From the NCBI GenBank assembly GCA_021821225.1, contig JAKACR010000036.1, positions 1 to 15,781 of the forward strand: DNA of 15,781 nt, read 5' to 3'. The notes beneath the pieces are model-generated. The model was not told the origin of the DNA and searched no databases. It saw nothing but the letters and a program-made list of their open reading frames with translations. The position numbers and the translations under genes are program-made. This DNA comes from Bacillota bacterium (GTDB lineage Bacteria; Bacillota; Bacilli; Alicyclobacillales; SLC66). Of the stretch, positions 1 through 9,060 are shown piece by piece; position 1 is the first letter of the stretch; each line of letters opens with the position of its first letter.

Positions 1-1374
1 CGCGGCCGTGAGCGGCGGATCGGTCCGCTCGCGCAAAGCCAGGAGCGCAACGTTCAGCACGTAAGCCGTGGCGGCGTCCACCCTGCCCGTGGCGGGCAAC
101 TTGTGAATTCTCTGGAACGCGGCCACCGCGCGCTCCGTTTCCACGCTGAAATAGCCATCCGTGCGCCCCGGATCGTATCCGAGAGCGAGGAGCATCCGCT
201 GCAACACGGCGACGCTGACCGAGTTGCTGTTTTGCTCCAGTGGCCGGCGCGCCGTCATCGGCAACGGCGGCAGGTGAAAGAAAGAAGGCGTGGGGACTGC
301 CAACCGGGGCGCGAGTCCGAGTCTGTGCACCCATTGTCCGTTTGGCGTCAGCCAGCGGGCCACCGTCATCTTGAGACTCGATCCGTCCGCAAAGTCTTCC
401 GTCTCCTGCACCGTTCCCTTGCCGTAGGACCGTTCGCCGATGAGTGGAACGTGTCCGGACTGAGACAGTGCGGCCGCCAGGACTTCCGCCGCACTCGCGC
501 TCCCCTGGTCGATCAGGCACACCATCGGCAAACTGATTCCGGGGCCCGTCGAGCGGATCACCTGCCGCCGCCCGTCGCGCAGCGCAATCTGCGCAATGGG
601 CGCTCCTTTTGGCAACAGTGCGCCGGCGACCTGCGCGACGCTTTGCAGCAGACCGCCCGGATCCTGCCGCACATCGATCACGAGCGCGCGCGCGCCCTGC
701 GCCCGGAGGATATCCAGATCGCGCCGGAAGACCGCCGCGGTATCCTGGCTGAACTGGGTGATCAGCAGGTATCCGATGTGATCCTGCAACATGCGCGCGT
801 AGACAGTGGACTGGCGCACCCGCGCGCGCACAGGATGGACCACGAGCTTTTCATTCCCGCGCGCCAACTCCATGGCGACAGACGTGCCCAGGCGTCCGCG
901 CACCAGTTCGACCGCCTGCTCCACCGACATATTGGCCGTCCTTCGCCCGTCAATTTTCAGGATCACGTCCGGTGGCCTGATACCGACTTTCTGGGCGGGT
1001 GATCCGGGCAGGACAGAACTGATCACCAACTGGCCGCTTGCGATGGAGATCACCGCGCCGATTCCGTGAAACTGGGAGGTGACCATTTCCCGGAAACGAG
1101 CGGCCATCACCGGATTCATATACAGGGAAAACGGGTCGCCGAGCGAATCCACCATGCCGTGGATGGCGCCGACAATCAATTCATTGGAGTCGACCGACCG
1201 GTAGTAGTCCCGCGACAGCAGCCCATACACATCGACAAACTGTTTGTATGCCGGATTGCCCGCCAGAGGGGAGAAATCGGCGCCCGCCCACTTCAATCCG
1301 GACACCGTCACAACCGCCGTCAAGGCCATCACTCCCGCCAGACGGCTCCACTTGGCCACGTTCAAAAAAACCAC
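1..1374 (-). CDS. ctpB: S41 carboxy-terminal processing protease, CtpB-like (3' end outside window)
   Basis: This is a serine protease of the C-terminal processing family, acting outside the membrane; in B. subtilis CtpB cleaves SpoIVFA in the sigma-K checkpoint. The frame is open for 458 codons and runs off the left edge. In order: an N-terminal hydrophobic anchor (about residues 8-28), a PDZ domain (about 85-170, with GIGAVIS near its start), and the protease core with RQDPGG. In the core QGSASAAE carries the probable catalytic Ser294, followed by Lys319 and Gln323 in YGKGTVQ; the 25-residue Ser-Lys spacing is the family's. Residues about 378-445 form a peptidoglycan-binding-type domain (LQRMLLALGYDPG, AVAAFQRIHKLPATG). 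The start is uncertain: GTG at 1374 is used, TTG at 1365 is possible, and neither has a strong ribosome binding site. It follows ftsX on the same strand after 210 bp, as in B. subtilis. The family is certain; the sporulation role is inferred. Confidence 0.9.
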   Translation of the reverse strand, partial: MVFLNVAKWSRLAGVMALTAVVTVSGLKWAGADFSPLAGNPAYKQFVDVYGLLSRDYYRSVDSNELIVGAIHGMVDSLGDPFSLYMNPVMAARFREMVTSQFHGIGAVISIASGQLVISSVLPGSPAQKVGIRPPDVILKIDGRRTANMSVEQAVELVRGRLGTSVAMELARGNEKLVVHPVRARVRQSTVYARMLQDHIGYLLITQFSQDTAAVFRRDLDILRAQGARALVIDVRQDPGGLLQSVAQVAGALLPKGAPIAQIALRDGRRQVIRSTGPGISLPMVCLIDQGSASAAEVLAAALSQSGHVPLIGERSYGKGTVQETEDFADGSSLKMTVARWLTPNGQWVHRLGLAPRLAVPTPSFFHLPPLPMTARRPLEQNSNSVSVAVLQRMLLALGYDPGRTDGYFSVETERAVAAFQRIHKLPATGRVDAATAYVLNVALLALRERTDPPLTAA

Positions 1375-1403
1375 CCATCTTCGCCGAGTCGTCAGGCGGA
1401 CAG

Positions 1404-1427
1404 CCTATGGGGACATGTGATAAACCG
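1404..1427 (+). repeat. Recurrent intergenic motif, copy A
   Basis: This copy contains GGGGACATGTGATAAACCG. It differs at one position from the core GGGACATGGGATAA found as a perfect inverted pair in the element upstream of purD. It faces copy B at 1515-1534, and the 16-nt cores of A and B are complementary at 14 of 16 positions. Confidence 0.6.
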
Positions 1428-1450
1428 AATTCCGGCAGACGAAATCCACT

Positions 1451-1488
1451 AGATATCGCGTTTGACTGATGCCTCAAACGCGATATCT
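1451..1488. repeat. Perfect 15-bp inverted repeat (hairpin)
   Basis: Arms AGATATCGCGTTTGA (1451-1465) and TCAAACGCGATATCT (1474-1488) are exact reverse complements with an 8-nt loop. There is no T-run on either side, so simple intrinsic termination is unlikely. It lies upstream of ctpB and in the middle of the A/B motif pair. It could be a transcript-stabilising hairpin, an operator palindrome or part of a small palindromic element. Confidence 0.75.
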
Positions 1489-1514
1489 GAAATCAGATCG
1501 CCTGCAAAGAGGAC

Positions 1515-1534
1515 TTTATCCCATGTCTCCTTGG
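1515..1534 (-). repeat. Recurrent intergenic motif, copy B
   Basis: On the plus strand this reads TTTATCCCATGTCTCCTTGG, the reverse complement of the motif CCAAGGAGACATGGGATAAA. With copy A it encloses 131 bp (1404-1534) containing the perfect 15-bp hairpin. Confidence 0.6.
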
Positions 1535-1584
1535 CAGCGCGCCTGTACTACTCTATGCGGACGAGTGGCGCGGTAACACCGCGG

Positions 1585-2463
1585 TCATTTGCGCAGGAAG
1601 CGGCGGACAGACACCAGACTTCCCCACAGGCCCATGAAGAAACCGCACAACAGAAGCACCGCGACCACCTGCTCGAACACATCCTGCGGCGCGAGCAGCG
1701 TGAAAGGCGGGAACAGCACGACATTGGCGACCAGCCAGCGATATCCTTCCAGCAGAACGATGGACGGAATGAGCGCCCCCACCAGCCCGATCATCGTGCC
1801 TTCAATAAAAAAGGGACCGCGAATAAACCCGTTCGTCGCGCCGACGAGTTTCATGATCTCAATCTCGCGCCGGCGCGTGAAAATCGTGATCTTGATGGTG
1901 TTGGAAATCAGAAAGATCCCCATCGCGAGCAGCGCGACGATGAACACCAGCGCCGTATCGCGCACGATGCTGGTCACGGTGAACAATCTCCCGATGAAGC
2001 TCTGCCCGTATTGCACCTTCGCGATTCCCGCAAGAGCCGCCACTTGCTTGGCCAACAGCGGCGTAGCCCGAGGGTTGTCCGCCTGCAGCACGTATTCATT
2101 GGGCAGCGGATTGCCAAGACCCGCGATCAGGCTCTGGTTCTTCTTAAGCAAACCCTTCATCTCCTGTAGGGCCTGCTGTTTGGAAACAAACTTCACGCTG
2201 CGCACGCCGGGCAGCGCCTTTAGCTTCGCGCCGAGCGCAGGCAGCGCTTTGGCGGGATAACTGTCCGCCACATAGGCATTGATCTGCAGTTGACTCTCAA
2301 TGCTGGACGAGATGTGCTGAACATTCAGGCTGAGGATCATCGAGAGGCCGAGAATCAGCAGAGTGACGGTCACCGCGCTCACGGCAGCGAACGTCATCCA
2401 TCCGTTGCGGAACACATTCTTGCATCCTTCGCGCGTCAACCGGGCGATCGTCCTAATCTTCAT
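1585..2463 (-). CDS. ftsX: Cell division ABC transporter permease FtsX
   Basis: This is the membrane subunit of FtsEX, which couples ATP hydrolysis by FtsE to activation of peptidoglycan hydrolases (CwlO in B. subtilis). The 292 residues match the family length. A short cytoplasmic N-terminus leads to TM1 (about 22-45), then an extracellular domain of about 120 residues, then TM2 (about 169-190), TM3 (about 216-240) and TM4 (about 264-287). Between TM2 and TM3 lies the hallmark cytoplasmic segment RRREIEIMKLVGATNGFIR. The start ATG at 2463 gives MKIRTIARLTREG, the usual Bacillus-type N-terminus; it overlaps the end of ftsE by 11 bp, implying translational coupling. An upstream in-frame ATG at 2517 lies well inside ftsE and is less likely. 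ctpB follows downstream. Identity is confident; the partner hydrolase is not in the window. Confidence 0.95.
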   Translation of the reverse strand: MKIRTIARLTREGCKNVFRNGWMTFAAVSAVTVTLLILGLSMILSLNVQHISSSIESQLQINAYVADSYPAKALPALGAKLKALPGVRSVKFVSKQQALQEMKGLLKKNQSLIAGLGNPLPNEYVLQADNPRATPLLAKQVAALAGIAKVQYGQSFIGRLFTVTSIVRDTALVFIVALLAMGIFLISNTIKITIFTRRREIEIMKLVGATNGFIRGPFFIEGTMIGLVGALIPSIVLLEGYRWLVANVVLFPPFTLLAPQDVFEQVVAVLLLCGFFMGLWGSLVSVRRFLRK

Positions 2464-3139
2464 AGCCGTAATCACCGCGTTCCTCATCGCGGACAATCTG
2501 TCCGTGCTCGATGGCAATCACTCGCTTTTTTGCCGCATTCACCAGCTCCCTGTTATGCGTCGCCATCACGACGGTGGTCCCGCGATCGTTCACGCGTTCA
2601 AACAGTTTCAGGATCGACCACGAGTTCTCCGGATCCAGATTGCCTGTGGGCTCGTCGGCAATGATCACGTTCGGCTTGTTCACCAGAGCCCTGGCCACGC
2701 CGACGCGCTGTTGCTCGCCGCCCGACAGTTGCTGCGGCAGCATATGCGCCTTGTCGGTCAGTCCGACGAGCTCCAGGATCTCTTTGACGCGCCGCGCGAT
2801 CGTTCGTTTGGACGCTTCGGTCACCTCCAGGGCAAACGCCACATTCTCCGTGACAGACAACTTGTTCAACAGCTTGTAATCCTGGAACACCACGCCGATG
2901 TGCCTGCGCATGATGGGAATCTGCCGCTCGCGCAGCCGCTCGATATTGAACCCGCCGACAAAAATATGGCCTTTTGTCGGCCTTTCCTCCCTGTACATCA
3001 ACTTGATGAACGTCGATTTCCCCGCACCGCTCGGACCCACGACATACACGAACTCGCCTTGTTTGATGCGGACGGAAACCCCCGACAGGGCCTTGACTCC
3101 ATTCGAATATTCCTTCCACACATCCTGCAATTCAATCAT
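2453..3139 (-). CDS. ftsE: Cell division ABC transporter ATP-binding protein FtsE
   Basis: This is the cytoplasmic ATPase of FtsEX. Its 228 residues equal the usual Bacillus length. Visible motifs are Walker A GPSGAGKST (35-43), the FtsE-typical Q-loop VVFQDYKLL, ABC signature LSGGEQQRV, Walker B VIIADEPTGNLD and the switch histidine in MATHNRELV. The ATG at 3139 is preceded by GGGGGAG five nucleotides upstream, better than the ATG at 3181 fifteen codons earlier. The gene overlaps ftsX by 11 bp. It starts 83 bp after argH on the same strand. That gap has only a weak GCCCCG/CGGGGC inverted repeat and no convincing terminator, so read-through from the arg genes is possible. Confidence 0.96.
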   Translation of the reverse strand: MIELQDVWKEYSNGVKALSGVSVRIKQGEFVYVVGPSGAGKSTFIKLMYREERPTKGHIFVGGFNIERLRERQIPIMRRHIGVVFQDYKLLNKLSVTENVAFALEVTEASKRTIARRVKEILELVGLTDKAHMLPQQLSGGEQQRVGVARALVNKPNVIIADEPTGNLDPENSWSILKLFERVNDRGTTVVMATHNRELVNAAKKRVIAIEHGQIVRDEERGDYGYED

Positions 3140-3222
3140 GAACGCTCCCCCAACAATAGCCCCGCGAAATCCTGATGACAAAAATTCGACAGTCGGGGCG
3201 AAAATCCTGCCTGAAAAATATG

Positions 3223-4635
3223 TCAGGATCTTAACAGAGAGCGCGCACTTTCCAGTTGTTGGACAACCGCCGCCGGCGCGGTCCCGCCCCGGCTCGCACG
3301 CGCTCCGACGACGGCCGATGCCGACAAACGCGGCAAAACCGCCTCATCGAGCCATCCGGAGTGCGCCTTTAGTTCAGTATCCGTCAACTCATCGAGTGTT
3401 CTTCGGTTTTCCAGACAATACCGCACCACACGCCCGACGACTTCGTGCGCCCGTCGAAATGGCAGACCTTTTTCGACAAGATAATCGGCCATGTCGGTGG
3501 CGGCGCTGAAATCGCCCCGCAGCGCTGCAGCGATGGATTCCCGCCGCACCCGCAGCGTACCGAGCATCGCGGCGAACAGCCGCAGCGTGAGCTGCACCGT
3601 GTCGAGCGCATCAAAAAAGCCTTCCTTGTCCTCCTGCAGATCCTTGTTGTACGCCAGGGGCAGCCCCTTGCATGTGACGAGCAGCGCCTGCAGGTGGCCA
3701 AACACGCGCCCGGCCTTCCCGCGCGCGAGTTCCGCCACATCTGGATTCTTTTTCTGCGGCATGATCGAGGACCCCGTGGTGAACGCGTCGTCCAGCTCGA
3801 TGAAACCGAACTCCTGGCTTGTCCAGAGGATCAGTTCCTCAGCGAGACGCGACAGATGCACCATGATGATCGACAGGGCGGACAGACCTTCCAGCAGATA
3901 GTCGCGGTCGCTCACCGCGTCCATGCTGTTCTCGTACAGGCGCGAAAAGCCCAGTTCCCGCGCGACCTGCTCCCGATCGACGGGAAATGTCGTCCCGGCG
4001 AGCGCGCCCGCTCCAAGCGGCATGGCGTCCGCGCGCGCCATCGCGTCCGCCATCCGCTCCCTGTCACGCTGCAGCATCCAGAAGTAGGCCAGCAGATGGT
4101 GCGACAGCAAGACGGGCTGCGCACGCTGCAGGTGGGTGTAACCAGGGATGATGACGTCCAGGTGATCGCCCGCGAGCCTGACCAGCACCCGCTGTAATTC
4201 CGCAACCGCCTCGCGGACAGAGCCAAATTCCGCCAGCGCGAACAGGTGCATGTCCAGGGCAACCTGATCGTTCCGGCTGCGCCCCGTGTGCAGGCGCCCG
4301 CCGGTCGGGCCGATCAGTTCGGTGAGCCTGTGCTCGATGTTCATGTGAACATCTTCCAGTTCTCGCCGCCACACAAAATCACCTGCCTCAATCTCGGCAC
4401 GCACCCGGTGCAGGCCCTCCTCGATCGCCGCCGCGTCCCCGGCGCTGATGATGCCGCGCGCGCCGAGCATACGGGCGTGCGCGATGCTGCCCTGGATATC
4501 GTGCGGCCACAGCCGCTTATCAAAATGAACGGAGGCGTTGAACGCCTCCACCAGTTCATGCGGCGGTTTGTCGAACCGTCCGCCCCACATCGCGTTCGCC
4601 GCTGCGTCGGGAGACGATTTTCCCAGTTCGCTCAT
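3223..4635 (-). CDS. argH: Argininosuccinate lyase
   Basis: This enzyme splits argininosuccinate into arginine and fumarate, the final step of arginine synthesis, in the cytoplasm. The 470 residues fit the fumarase/aspartase superfamily. The signature GSSIMPQKKNPD is at 288-299 and contains the flexible catalytic-serine loop; TGRSRNDQ (117-124) and GYTHLQRAQP (165-174, with the active-site His168) are also present. N-terminal MWGGRF is typical of ArgH. The ATG at 4635 has AAGGAG about 11 nt upstream, a long but acceptable spacing. It lies 75 bp behind argG on the same strand and is the last arg gene of the cluster. No truncation or unusual residue was seen. Confidence 0.97.
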   Translation of the reverse strand: MSELGKSSPDAAANAMWGGRFDKPPHELVEAFNASVHFDKRLWPHDIQGSIAHARMLGARGIISAGDAAAIEEGLHRVRAEIEAGDFVWRRELEDVHMNIEHRLTELIGPTGGRLHTGRSRNDQVALDMHLFALAEFGSVREAVAELQRVLVRLAGDHLDVIIPGYTHLQRAQPVLLSHHLLAYFWMLQRDRERMADAMARADAMPLGAGALAGTTFPVDREQVARELGFSRLYENSMDAVSDRDYLLEGLSALSIIMVHLSRLAEELILWTSQEFGFIELDDAFTTGSSIMPQKKNPDVAELARGKAGRVFGHLQALLVTCKGLPLAYNKDLQEDKEGFFDALDTVQLTLRLFAAMLGTLRVRRESIAAALRGDFSAATDMADYLVEKGLPFRRAHEVVGRVVRYCLENRRTLDELTDTELKAHSGWLDEAVLPRLSASAVVGARASRGGTAPAAVVQQLESARSLLRS

Positions 4636-4710
4636 GGTATCGCAAGCTCCTTATCTCTTCTCGCACAACTCTTGCCGGACTACCTCTTGTAAACGTGTCA
4701 GACAACCTCT

Positions 4711-5910
4711 TTATGAGTTTTGTTGCGTGACGCTGGCGTGCAGCCGGGTGGGCAGTCCCCACAACGAGATGAAGCCGACCGCCGCCTTGTGGTCAAACTG
4801 GTCGTCCGTCGCATAGGTGGCGAGGCCGTGATTGTACAGAGAGTAAGGCGACGCAGACGCGACCGCGTGCACGGACCCCTTGAACAATTTCAGCCGCACC
4901 GTCCCGGTCACCGTGCGCTGTGTCTCCGTGAGAAACGCGTCGACCGCGCGCTTCATCGGCGAGAACCAGAGACCATTATAGACCGCTTCCGCGTATTTTT
5001 GCTCCATGATCGGCTTGATCTGCATCACTTCGCGCGTCAATGTCAGGTGTTCGAGGGCCTGATGGGCGCGAATCAGCGAAATGGCGGCCGGCGCCTCGTA
5101 GACTTCGCGCGACTTGATGCCGACCAGCCGATTCTCCACGTGGTCGATACGTCCGACGCCATGGGCGCCCGCCAATGCGTTCAGGCGCGTCACGAGTTCC
5201 GCCAGTTTGAGCCGTTCCCCATCCAGGGCCACAGGCATGCCCTGTTCGAACGACACATCCGCGTACGCCGGTTCATCCGGCGCGTTACGCGGGCTTGTGG
5301 TCCACTCAAACGCCTCTTCCGGCGCCTCGGCCCACGGGTCTTCCAGCACGCCCGCCTCGCAACTGCGGCCCCACAGGTTGGCGTCGACGCTAAACGGGCT
5401 GTCGATCGTCACGGGCACAGGAACCCCGTGCCGCTTCGCGTAGGCGATCTCCTCATCGCGCGACCACGCCCACTCGCGCACGGGGGCGACGACCATCAGA
5501 TCGGGGGCGAGCGCGGCAGCCGACACGTCAAAGCGCACCTGGTCGTTGCCTTTGCCCGTGCAGCCGTGCGCGATCGCCTCCGCCCCGACCTCGCGCGCCG
5601 CCTCGACCATCAGTTTGGTGATGAGCGGTCGCGACAGCGCAGCCGACAACGGATAGACACCTTCATACAACGCGTTGGCAAAAATACTCGGAATGATAAA
5701 TTCTTCCGCAAAACGATCGCGCGCGTCTACCATGCGCGACTCCACCGCGCCGATCGACAGCGCCTTCGCCTTGACGAACGCCAGATCCTTGCCCTCGCCC
5801 ACGTCAAGCGACAGCGCCACCACCTCGTAATCCTGTTCAGTCAGCCACTTGATTGCCACCGACGTGTCCAATCCGCCCGAATACGCCAGCACAATTTTCT
5901 TTTTCGCCAC
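4711..5910 (-). CDS. argG: Argininosuccinate synthase
   Basis: This enzyme condenses citrulline and aspartate, using ATP, to argininosuccinate. The 399 residues match the family. The N-terminal PP-loop AYSGGLDTS (9-17) binds [15 protein letters not shown] and the C-terminal SPYSLYN segment are also typical of ArgG. GTG at 5910 is chosen because it gives the standard [14 protein letters not shown]-terminus and has GAGAGG seven to eight nucleotides upstream. The frame stays open to 6039 without a stop, but that extension overlaps argF and matches nothing in the family. argF ends 31 bp upstream and argH starts 75 bp downstream. The standard gene order within the cluster supports co-transcription. 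Confidence 0.97.
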   Translation of the reverse strand: MAKKKIVLAYSGGLDTSVAIKWLTEQDYEVVALSLDVGEGKDLAFVKAKALSIGAVESRMVDARDRFAEEFIIPSIFANALYEGVYPLSAALSRPLITKLMVEAAREVGAEAIAHGCTGKGNDQVRFDVSAAALAPDLMVVAPVREWAWSRDEEIAYAKRHGVPVPVTIDSPFSVDANLWGRSCEAGVLEDPWAEAPEEAFEWTTSPRNAPDEPAYADVSFEQGMPVALDGERLKLAELVTRLNALAGAHGVGRIDHVENRLVGIKSREVYEAPAAISLIRAHQALEHLTLTREVMQIKPIMEQKYAEAVYNGLWFSPMKRAVDAFLTETQRTVTGTVRLKLFKGSVHAVASASPYSLYNHGLATYATDDQFDHKAAVGFISLWGLPTRLHASVTQQNS

Positions 5911-5941
5911 AAATGATCCTCTCTCTTCCCTGGAAATGCCC

Positions 5942-6910
5942 TCAGCGCATCGTCGCTCCCATCGTCGCAACGAGAACTGCTTTTTGCGCATGCAGGCGAT
6001 TCTCCGCCTGGTCAAACACAACGGATTGCGGTCCGTCAATCACGTCTACGCTCACCTCTTCGCCGCGGTGGGCAGGCAGACAGTGCATGAAAATCGCCCG
6101 GCCCGCGGCGGCGGCCAGCAGCACCGCATCCACCTGATACCCAGCAAACGCGGATTGTCGCGCCTGCGCCTCCGGTTCCTGGCCCATGCTTGCCCAAACG
6201 TCCGTGTAGACCACGTCCGCCCCCGCCACGGCGGCCAATGGATCGCGGCCCACCGTCACGGAGCCGCCCGCCGCTTTTGCCCACGCCGCCGCCTGTCCGG
6301 TCACGCCCGCATCCGGCTCGTAGCCTTTTGGCGTCGCGGCCCGCACGTTCATCCCGACGAGCGCGCCGGCCTGCATGAGCGAGTGCAGCATATTGTTCCC
6401 GTCTCCCACGTACGCCAGCGTGAGGCCGCGGAGTTCGCCAAACGCCTCCTGGATGGTGAGCAGATCGGCCAACGCTTGGCATGGATGGTGGGCGTCGGTC
6501 AATCCGTTGATCACCGGCACGCTCGCGTGCAGCGCCAGTTCCGCCAGCTTTGCATGCGCAAACGTGCGCACCATGATCCCGTCCACGTAGCGCGAGAGGA
6601 CGCGCGCAGTGTCCGCGACTGGCTCGCCGCGCCCGATCTGCGTCGCGCCGTCGGAGAGAAACAGCGCGTGCCCGCCCAGTTCAAACATCGCGACTTCAAA
6701 CGACACGCGCGTCCGCGTGGACGCCTTCTCAAAGATCATGCCCAGCGTTTTGCCCGCCAGAAGGGCCGGCCTGTCGCCCTGCGCCCGGCGCTTCTTCAGA
6801 TCGGCCGCCAGAACCAGCAAAGATCGAATATCATCCGCCGTATAATTCGAGAACTCAAGCAGATCCCGCCCCAGCATGGAACGCGTCGCCGCATTCGCCG
6901 TCAGTGCCAT
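5942..6910 (-). CDS. argF: Ornithine carbamoyltransferase
   Basis: This enzyme transfers the carbamoyl group from carbamoyl phosphate to ornithine, giving citrulline. The 322 residues fit the family. STRTR (64-68) is the carbamoyl-phosphate site of ornithine transcarbamylases. Ornithine-side motifs are DAHHPCQ and HCLPAHRG, with the catalytic cysteine at about residue 277. The anabolic role is inferred from its place between argD and argG. The start is ATG at 6910, with GGGGG about eight nucleotides upstream and 25 bp after the argD stop; an upstream in-frame ATG at 6997 would overlap argD by 62 bp and is unlikely. The carbamoyl-phosphate synthase genes (carAB), often neighbours in Bacilli, are not in this window. 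Confidence 0.96.
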   Translation of the reverse strand: MALTANAATRSMLGRDLLEFSNYTADDIRSLLVLAADLKKRRAQGDRPALLAGKTLGMIFEKASTRTRVSFEVAMFELGGHALFLSDGATQIGRGEPVADTARVLSRYVDGIMVRTFAHAKLAELALHASVPVINGLTDAHHPCQALADLLTIQEAFGELRGLTLAYVGDGNNMLHSLMQAGALVGMNVRAATPKGYEPDAGVTGQAAAWAKAAGGSVTVGRDPLAAVAGADVVYTDVWASMGQEPEAQARQSAFAGYQVDAVLLAAAAGRAIFMHCLPAHRGEEVSVDVIDGPQSVVFDQAENRLHAQKAVLVATMGATMR

Positions 6911-6935
6911 CGCCAAACCCCCATATATTGTGATT

Positions 6936-8138
6936 TCACACAAGCGCGTCCTCCAGGATGCCCACGGCGCAGTCGATCTCCGCTCCCGATACCACAAGCG
7001 GCGGCAACAGACGCAGCGTGTCCGCTCCGGCCGTCAGGATGAGCAGACCGTTCTCCCGGCATTTGGCCACTACATCCGATGCGCCGCCGCCCGCGATCTC
7101 CACGCCCCACATCAATCCCATGCCGCGAATATCCAGGATGCGGTCGGTCCGCATCGCAAGCCCGTACAAGGCAGACCGCAACTGCTCGCCCCGCTGCTTC
7201 ACCCCGTCGAGAAACCCCGGCGCAAGCACGACATCGAGCACGGCCAGCGCCGCGCGCGCAACCACCGGATTACCGCCGAACGTCGATCCATGCGCACCCG
7301 GTGTGAACGCCGCCGCAACCTCCTCGCGCGCCACCGTCGCCCCGATCGGCAACCCGCCGCCAAGTGCCTTGGCAAGCGTCACAATATCCGGCTTCACGCC
7401 GATCTTCTGCGCCGCCAGCCACGCACCCGTCCGCCCGGCGCCCGTCTGCACTTCATCGAAGATCAGCAGCAGTCCGGTCTTGTCGCAAAATGTCCGCAAT
7501 TCCTGGAGAAATGTCACGGGAACCGGATGGACGCCGCCTTCGCCCTGAATTGGCTCGATCATGACGGCGCATGTCTTTGGCGTGATCGCCTCGCGCACCG
7601 CCGCCAGGGAAAATGACTCCACATAGCGAAACCCTCCAGGCAACGGCCCGAAGCCTTCCTGGTACTTCGGCTGCGCCGTCGCCGTCACCGTCGCGATCGT
7701 CCGCCCGTGAAAAGAATTGGCGAACGTCAGGATCTCACCCTTGTGCGCGCCGTACCGCGATTTCGCGTAACGGCGGGCCAGCTTGATGGCCGTCTCGTTC
7801 GCCTCCGCGCCCGAATTGCAGAAAAACGCCCGATCCAAGCCGCACGCCTCCGTCAGGCGGCCGGCGAGTTGCGCCTGCGGCCCCGTCAGATACAGATTCG
7901 ACATGTGCCACAAGGTCTGCGCCTGGTCGGTCACTGCTTCCACCAGGGCCGGGTGGCAGTGTCCAAGCGCGTTCACGGCGATCCCGCTCGTGAAATCCAG
8001 ATAAGCCCGACCCAACTCGTCGAATACATGGCAGCCGGATCCGCGCACAATCTGCAGCGGCTGGCGCGCGTATGTGTGCATGACGGACCGTTTGTCGACG
8101 GCTTCCAGCGCTTCTGCCTGCACATCTGCTTTCACCAT
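6936..8138 (-). CDS. argD: Acetylornithine aminotransferase
   Basis: This is a PLP-dependent class-III aminotransferase that converts N-acetylglutamate semialdehyde to N-acetylornithine with glutamate as amino donor. The 400 residues are of normal length. Motifs are NSGAEANE (108-115, phosphate of PLP), FDEVQTG (227-233, the aspartate that contacts the PLP ring) and [13 protein letters not shown] with the probable Schiff-base Lys257. ATG at 8138 is chosen over the in-frame ATG at 8180 because an AGGAGG lies nine nucleotides upstream of it. The gap to argB (108 bp) is the largest inside the cluster and contains a 7-bp hairpin. Related enzymes (ornithine or GABA aminotransferase) share these motifs, so the assignment rests partly on context. 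Confidence 0.95.
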   Translation of the reverse strand: MVKADVQAEALEAVDKRSVMHTYARQPLQIVRGSGCHVFDELGRAYLDFTSGIAVNALGHCHPALVEAVTDQAQTLWHMSNLYLTGPQAQLAGRLTEACGLDRAFFCNSGAEANETAIKLARRYAKSRYGAHKGEILTFANSFHGRTIATVTATAQPKYQEGFGPLPGGFRYVESFSLAAVREAITPKTCAVMIEPIQGEGGVHPVPVTFLQELRTFCDKTGLLLIFDEVQTGAGRTGAWLAAQKIGVKPDIVTLAKALGGGLPIGATVAREEVAAAFTPGAHGSTFGGNPVVARAALAVLDVVLAPGFLDGVKQRGEQLRSALYGLAMRTDRILDIRGMGLMWGVEIAGGGASDVVAKCRENGLLILTAGADTLRLLPPLVVSGAEIDCAVGILEDALV

Positions 8139-8201
8139 GGTGCGTTCCCTCCTGAACCGATTCTCTTCATCCGCCTTCATTCTCTATTCGCCGCCATTCC
8201 C

Positions 8202-8226
8202 CGTCCGCCGGCCGTCCCTGCGGACG
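8202..8226. other. Inverted repeat between argB and argD
   Basis: CGTCCGC (8202-8208) and GCGGACG (8220-8226) form a perfect 7-bp G+C-rich stem with an 11-nt loop, about 20 bp behind the argB stop. No T-run follows, so it is not a canonical terminator. It might act as a partial attenuator or an RNA-stabilising hairpin within the arg transcript. Confidence 0.4.
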
Positions 8227-8246
8227 ATTCCCGAACGACCGCCGTC

Positions 8247-9032
8247 TCAGGCTCTGACGTGGACGATCTTCGTACCGGCATTCTCGCCTCGCCTGAGCGC
8301 CGCGAGAATGCCCGGCCGCCTGCCGTCGACAATGTGCGCTTCACCCGCGCCCGCCTCAACGGCCGCAAGCGCCGCCTCCACCTTTGGAATCATGCCTCCC
8401 GCGATCGCCCCCGACCGGATCATGCCGCGCGCCTTTTGCGCGGACAACTCCGGTATAGCTTGGCGCGCCTGCGCCGATTCCTTGACTCCCGGCACATCCG
8501 TCGCCAGGACGAAAGCGTCCGCGCCGAGCGCTCCAGCCAGCGCGCCCGCGGCAAAATCCGCATTGATATTGAGCGGCTGGTCATCCGGTCCGATCCCGAG
8601 CGGCGCAATGACCGGAACATATCCCGCCTCGAACAGAAGCTCCACGAGACAGGCCCTGACGGCCGCCACGCGCCCGACCCGTCCAAGCGCCCCCGAAGCG
8701 TCGTACAGTTCGGCTCGCATCAGTTCCCCGTCCTCCCCGGACAATCCAACCGCCTGTGCGCCTGCGCGCTGCAATGCTCGCACAATTCGTTTGCCCACGC
8801 GGCCGGCCAGGACCATCTCCGCCACATCGAGCGTGACATCGTCCGTCACGCGCTGCCCCCCGACAAACGAACTGGCGTGACCGATGCGCGCAAGAAAATG
8901 GGTGATCTCCGGTCCACCGCCGTGCACCACGGCAATGCGCTCACCCTCGCCTGCCATGCGCGCGACCTCTGTCAACAAATCCGCCGTTTCACCCGCCACA
9001 CTGCCGCCGTACTTGACGACCCACGTTCCCAT
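8247..9032 (-). CDS. argB: Acetylglutamate kinase
   Basis: This enzyme phosphorylates N-acetylglutamate with ATP, the second step of the pathway. The 261 residues are of amino-acid-kinase family length. Features are the N-terminal VVKYGGS (Lys7 and the Gly-rich loop), VVHGGGPEI (35-43, substrate loop), [16 protein letters not shown] and [14 protein letters not shown]. The sequence follows Bacillus ArgB closely (GGQRVTD, VIAPLGI, TDVPGV), which argues against the LysZ-type paralogue. ATG at 9032 follows a GGGCGG-type ribosome binding site. It begins 28 bp behind argC; in most Bacilli argJ lies between these two genes, and here there is no room for it. Confidence 0.96.
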   Translation of the reverse strand: MGTWVVKYGGSVAGETADLLTEVARMAGEGERIAVVHGGGPEITHFLARIGHASSFVGGQRVTDDVTLDVAEMVLAGRVGKRIVRALQRAGAQAVGLSGEDGELMRAELYDASGALGRVGRVAAVRACLVELLFEAGYVPVIAPLGIGPDDQPLNINADFAAGALAGALGADAFVLATDVPGVKESAQARQAIPELSAQKARGMIRSGAIAGGMIPKVEAALAAVEAGAGEAHIVDGRRPGILAALRRGENAGTKIVHVRA

Positions 9033-9060
9033 GCTGTCCGCCCTTTCGCGCCGTCTTGCC

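Larger units (their letters stand above)
1375..1584. other. ftsX-ctpB intergenic region with nested inverted repeats
   Basis: These 210 bp hold no convincing gene. Three structures are visible. First, a G+C hairpin at 1569-1583 (CGCGGT, loop AAC, ACCGCG) lies immediately behind the ftsX stop. Second, there is a perfect 15-bp inverted repeat at 1451-1488. Third, an outer facing pair of the recurrent GGGGACATGGGATAA-type motif (1404-1427 and 1515-1534) flanks it. None is followed by a T-run in either direction, so none is a standard intrinsic terminator. I see no clear sigma-A promoter for ctpB. Confidence 0.7.

Noticed and set aside
103..1002. 299-residue plus-strand frame at the left edge
   Set aside because: It is antisense to the S41 protease, whose catalytic Ser, Lys and Gln are all readable on the minus strand.
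1359..1376. GTTCAAAAA near the ctpB start as a second copy of the element's terminal repeat
   Set aside because: Only nine to ten bases match, the following bases differ, and no partner end is found within several hundred bases. It is most likely chance.
1451..1488. Intrinsic terminator at the perfect 15-bp hairpin
   Set aside because: No T-tract follows in either direction, and the stem is not especially G+C-rich next to the loop.
1374..1585. Missing M23 hydrolase gene between ftsX and ctpB
   Set aside because: In B. subtilis ftsX and ctpB are also direct neighbours, so absence of a hydrolase gene here is ordinary.
4720..5916. 398-residue open frame on the plus strand
   Set aside because: It is exactly antisense to argG, has an Arg/His-rich composition typical of G+C-rich shadow frames, and shows no recognisable domain.
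5849..7042. 397-residue open frame on the plus strand
   Set aside because: It is antisense to argF and the ends of argG and argD. It has no ribosome binding site or family motif, while the minus-strand genes have full catalytic signatures.
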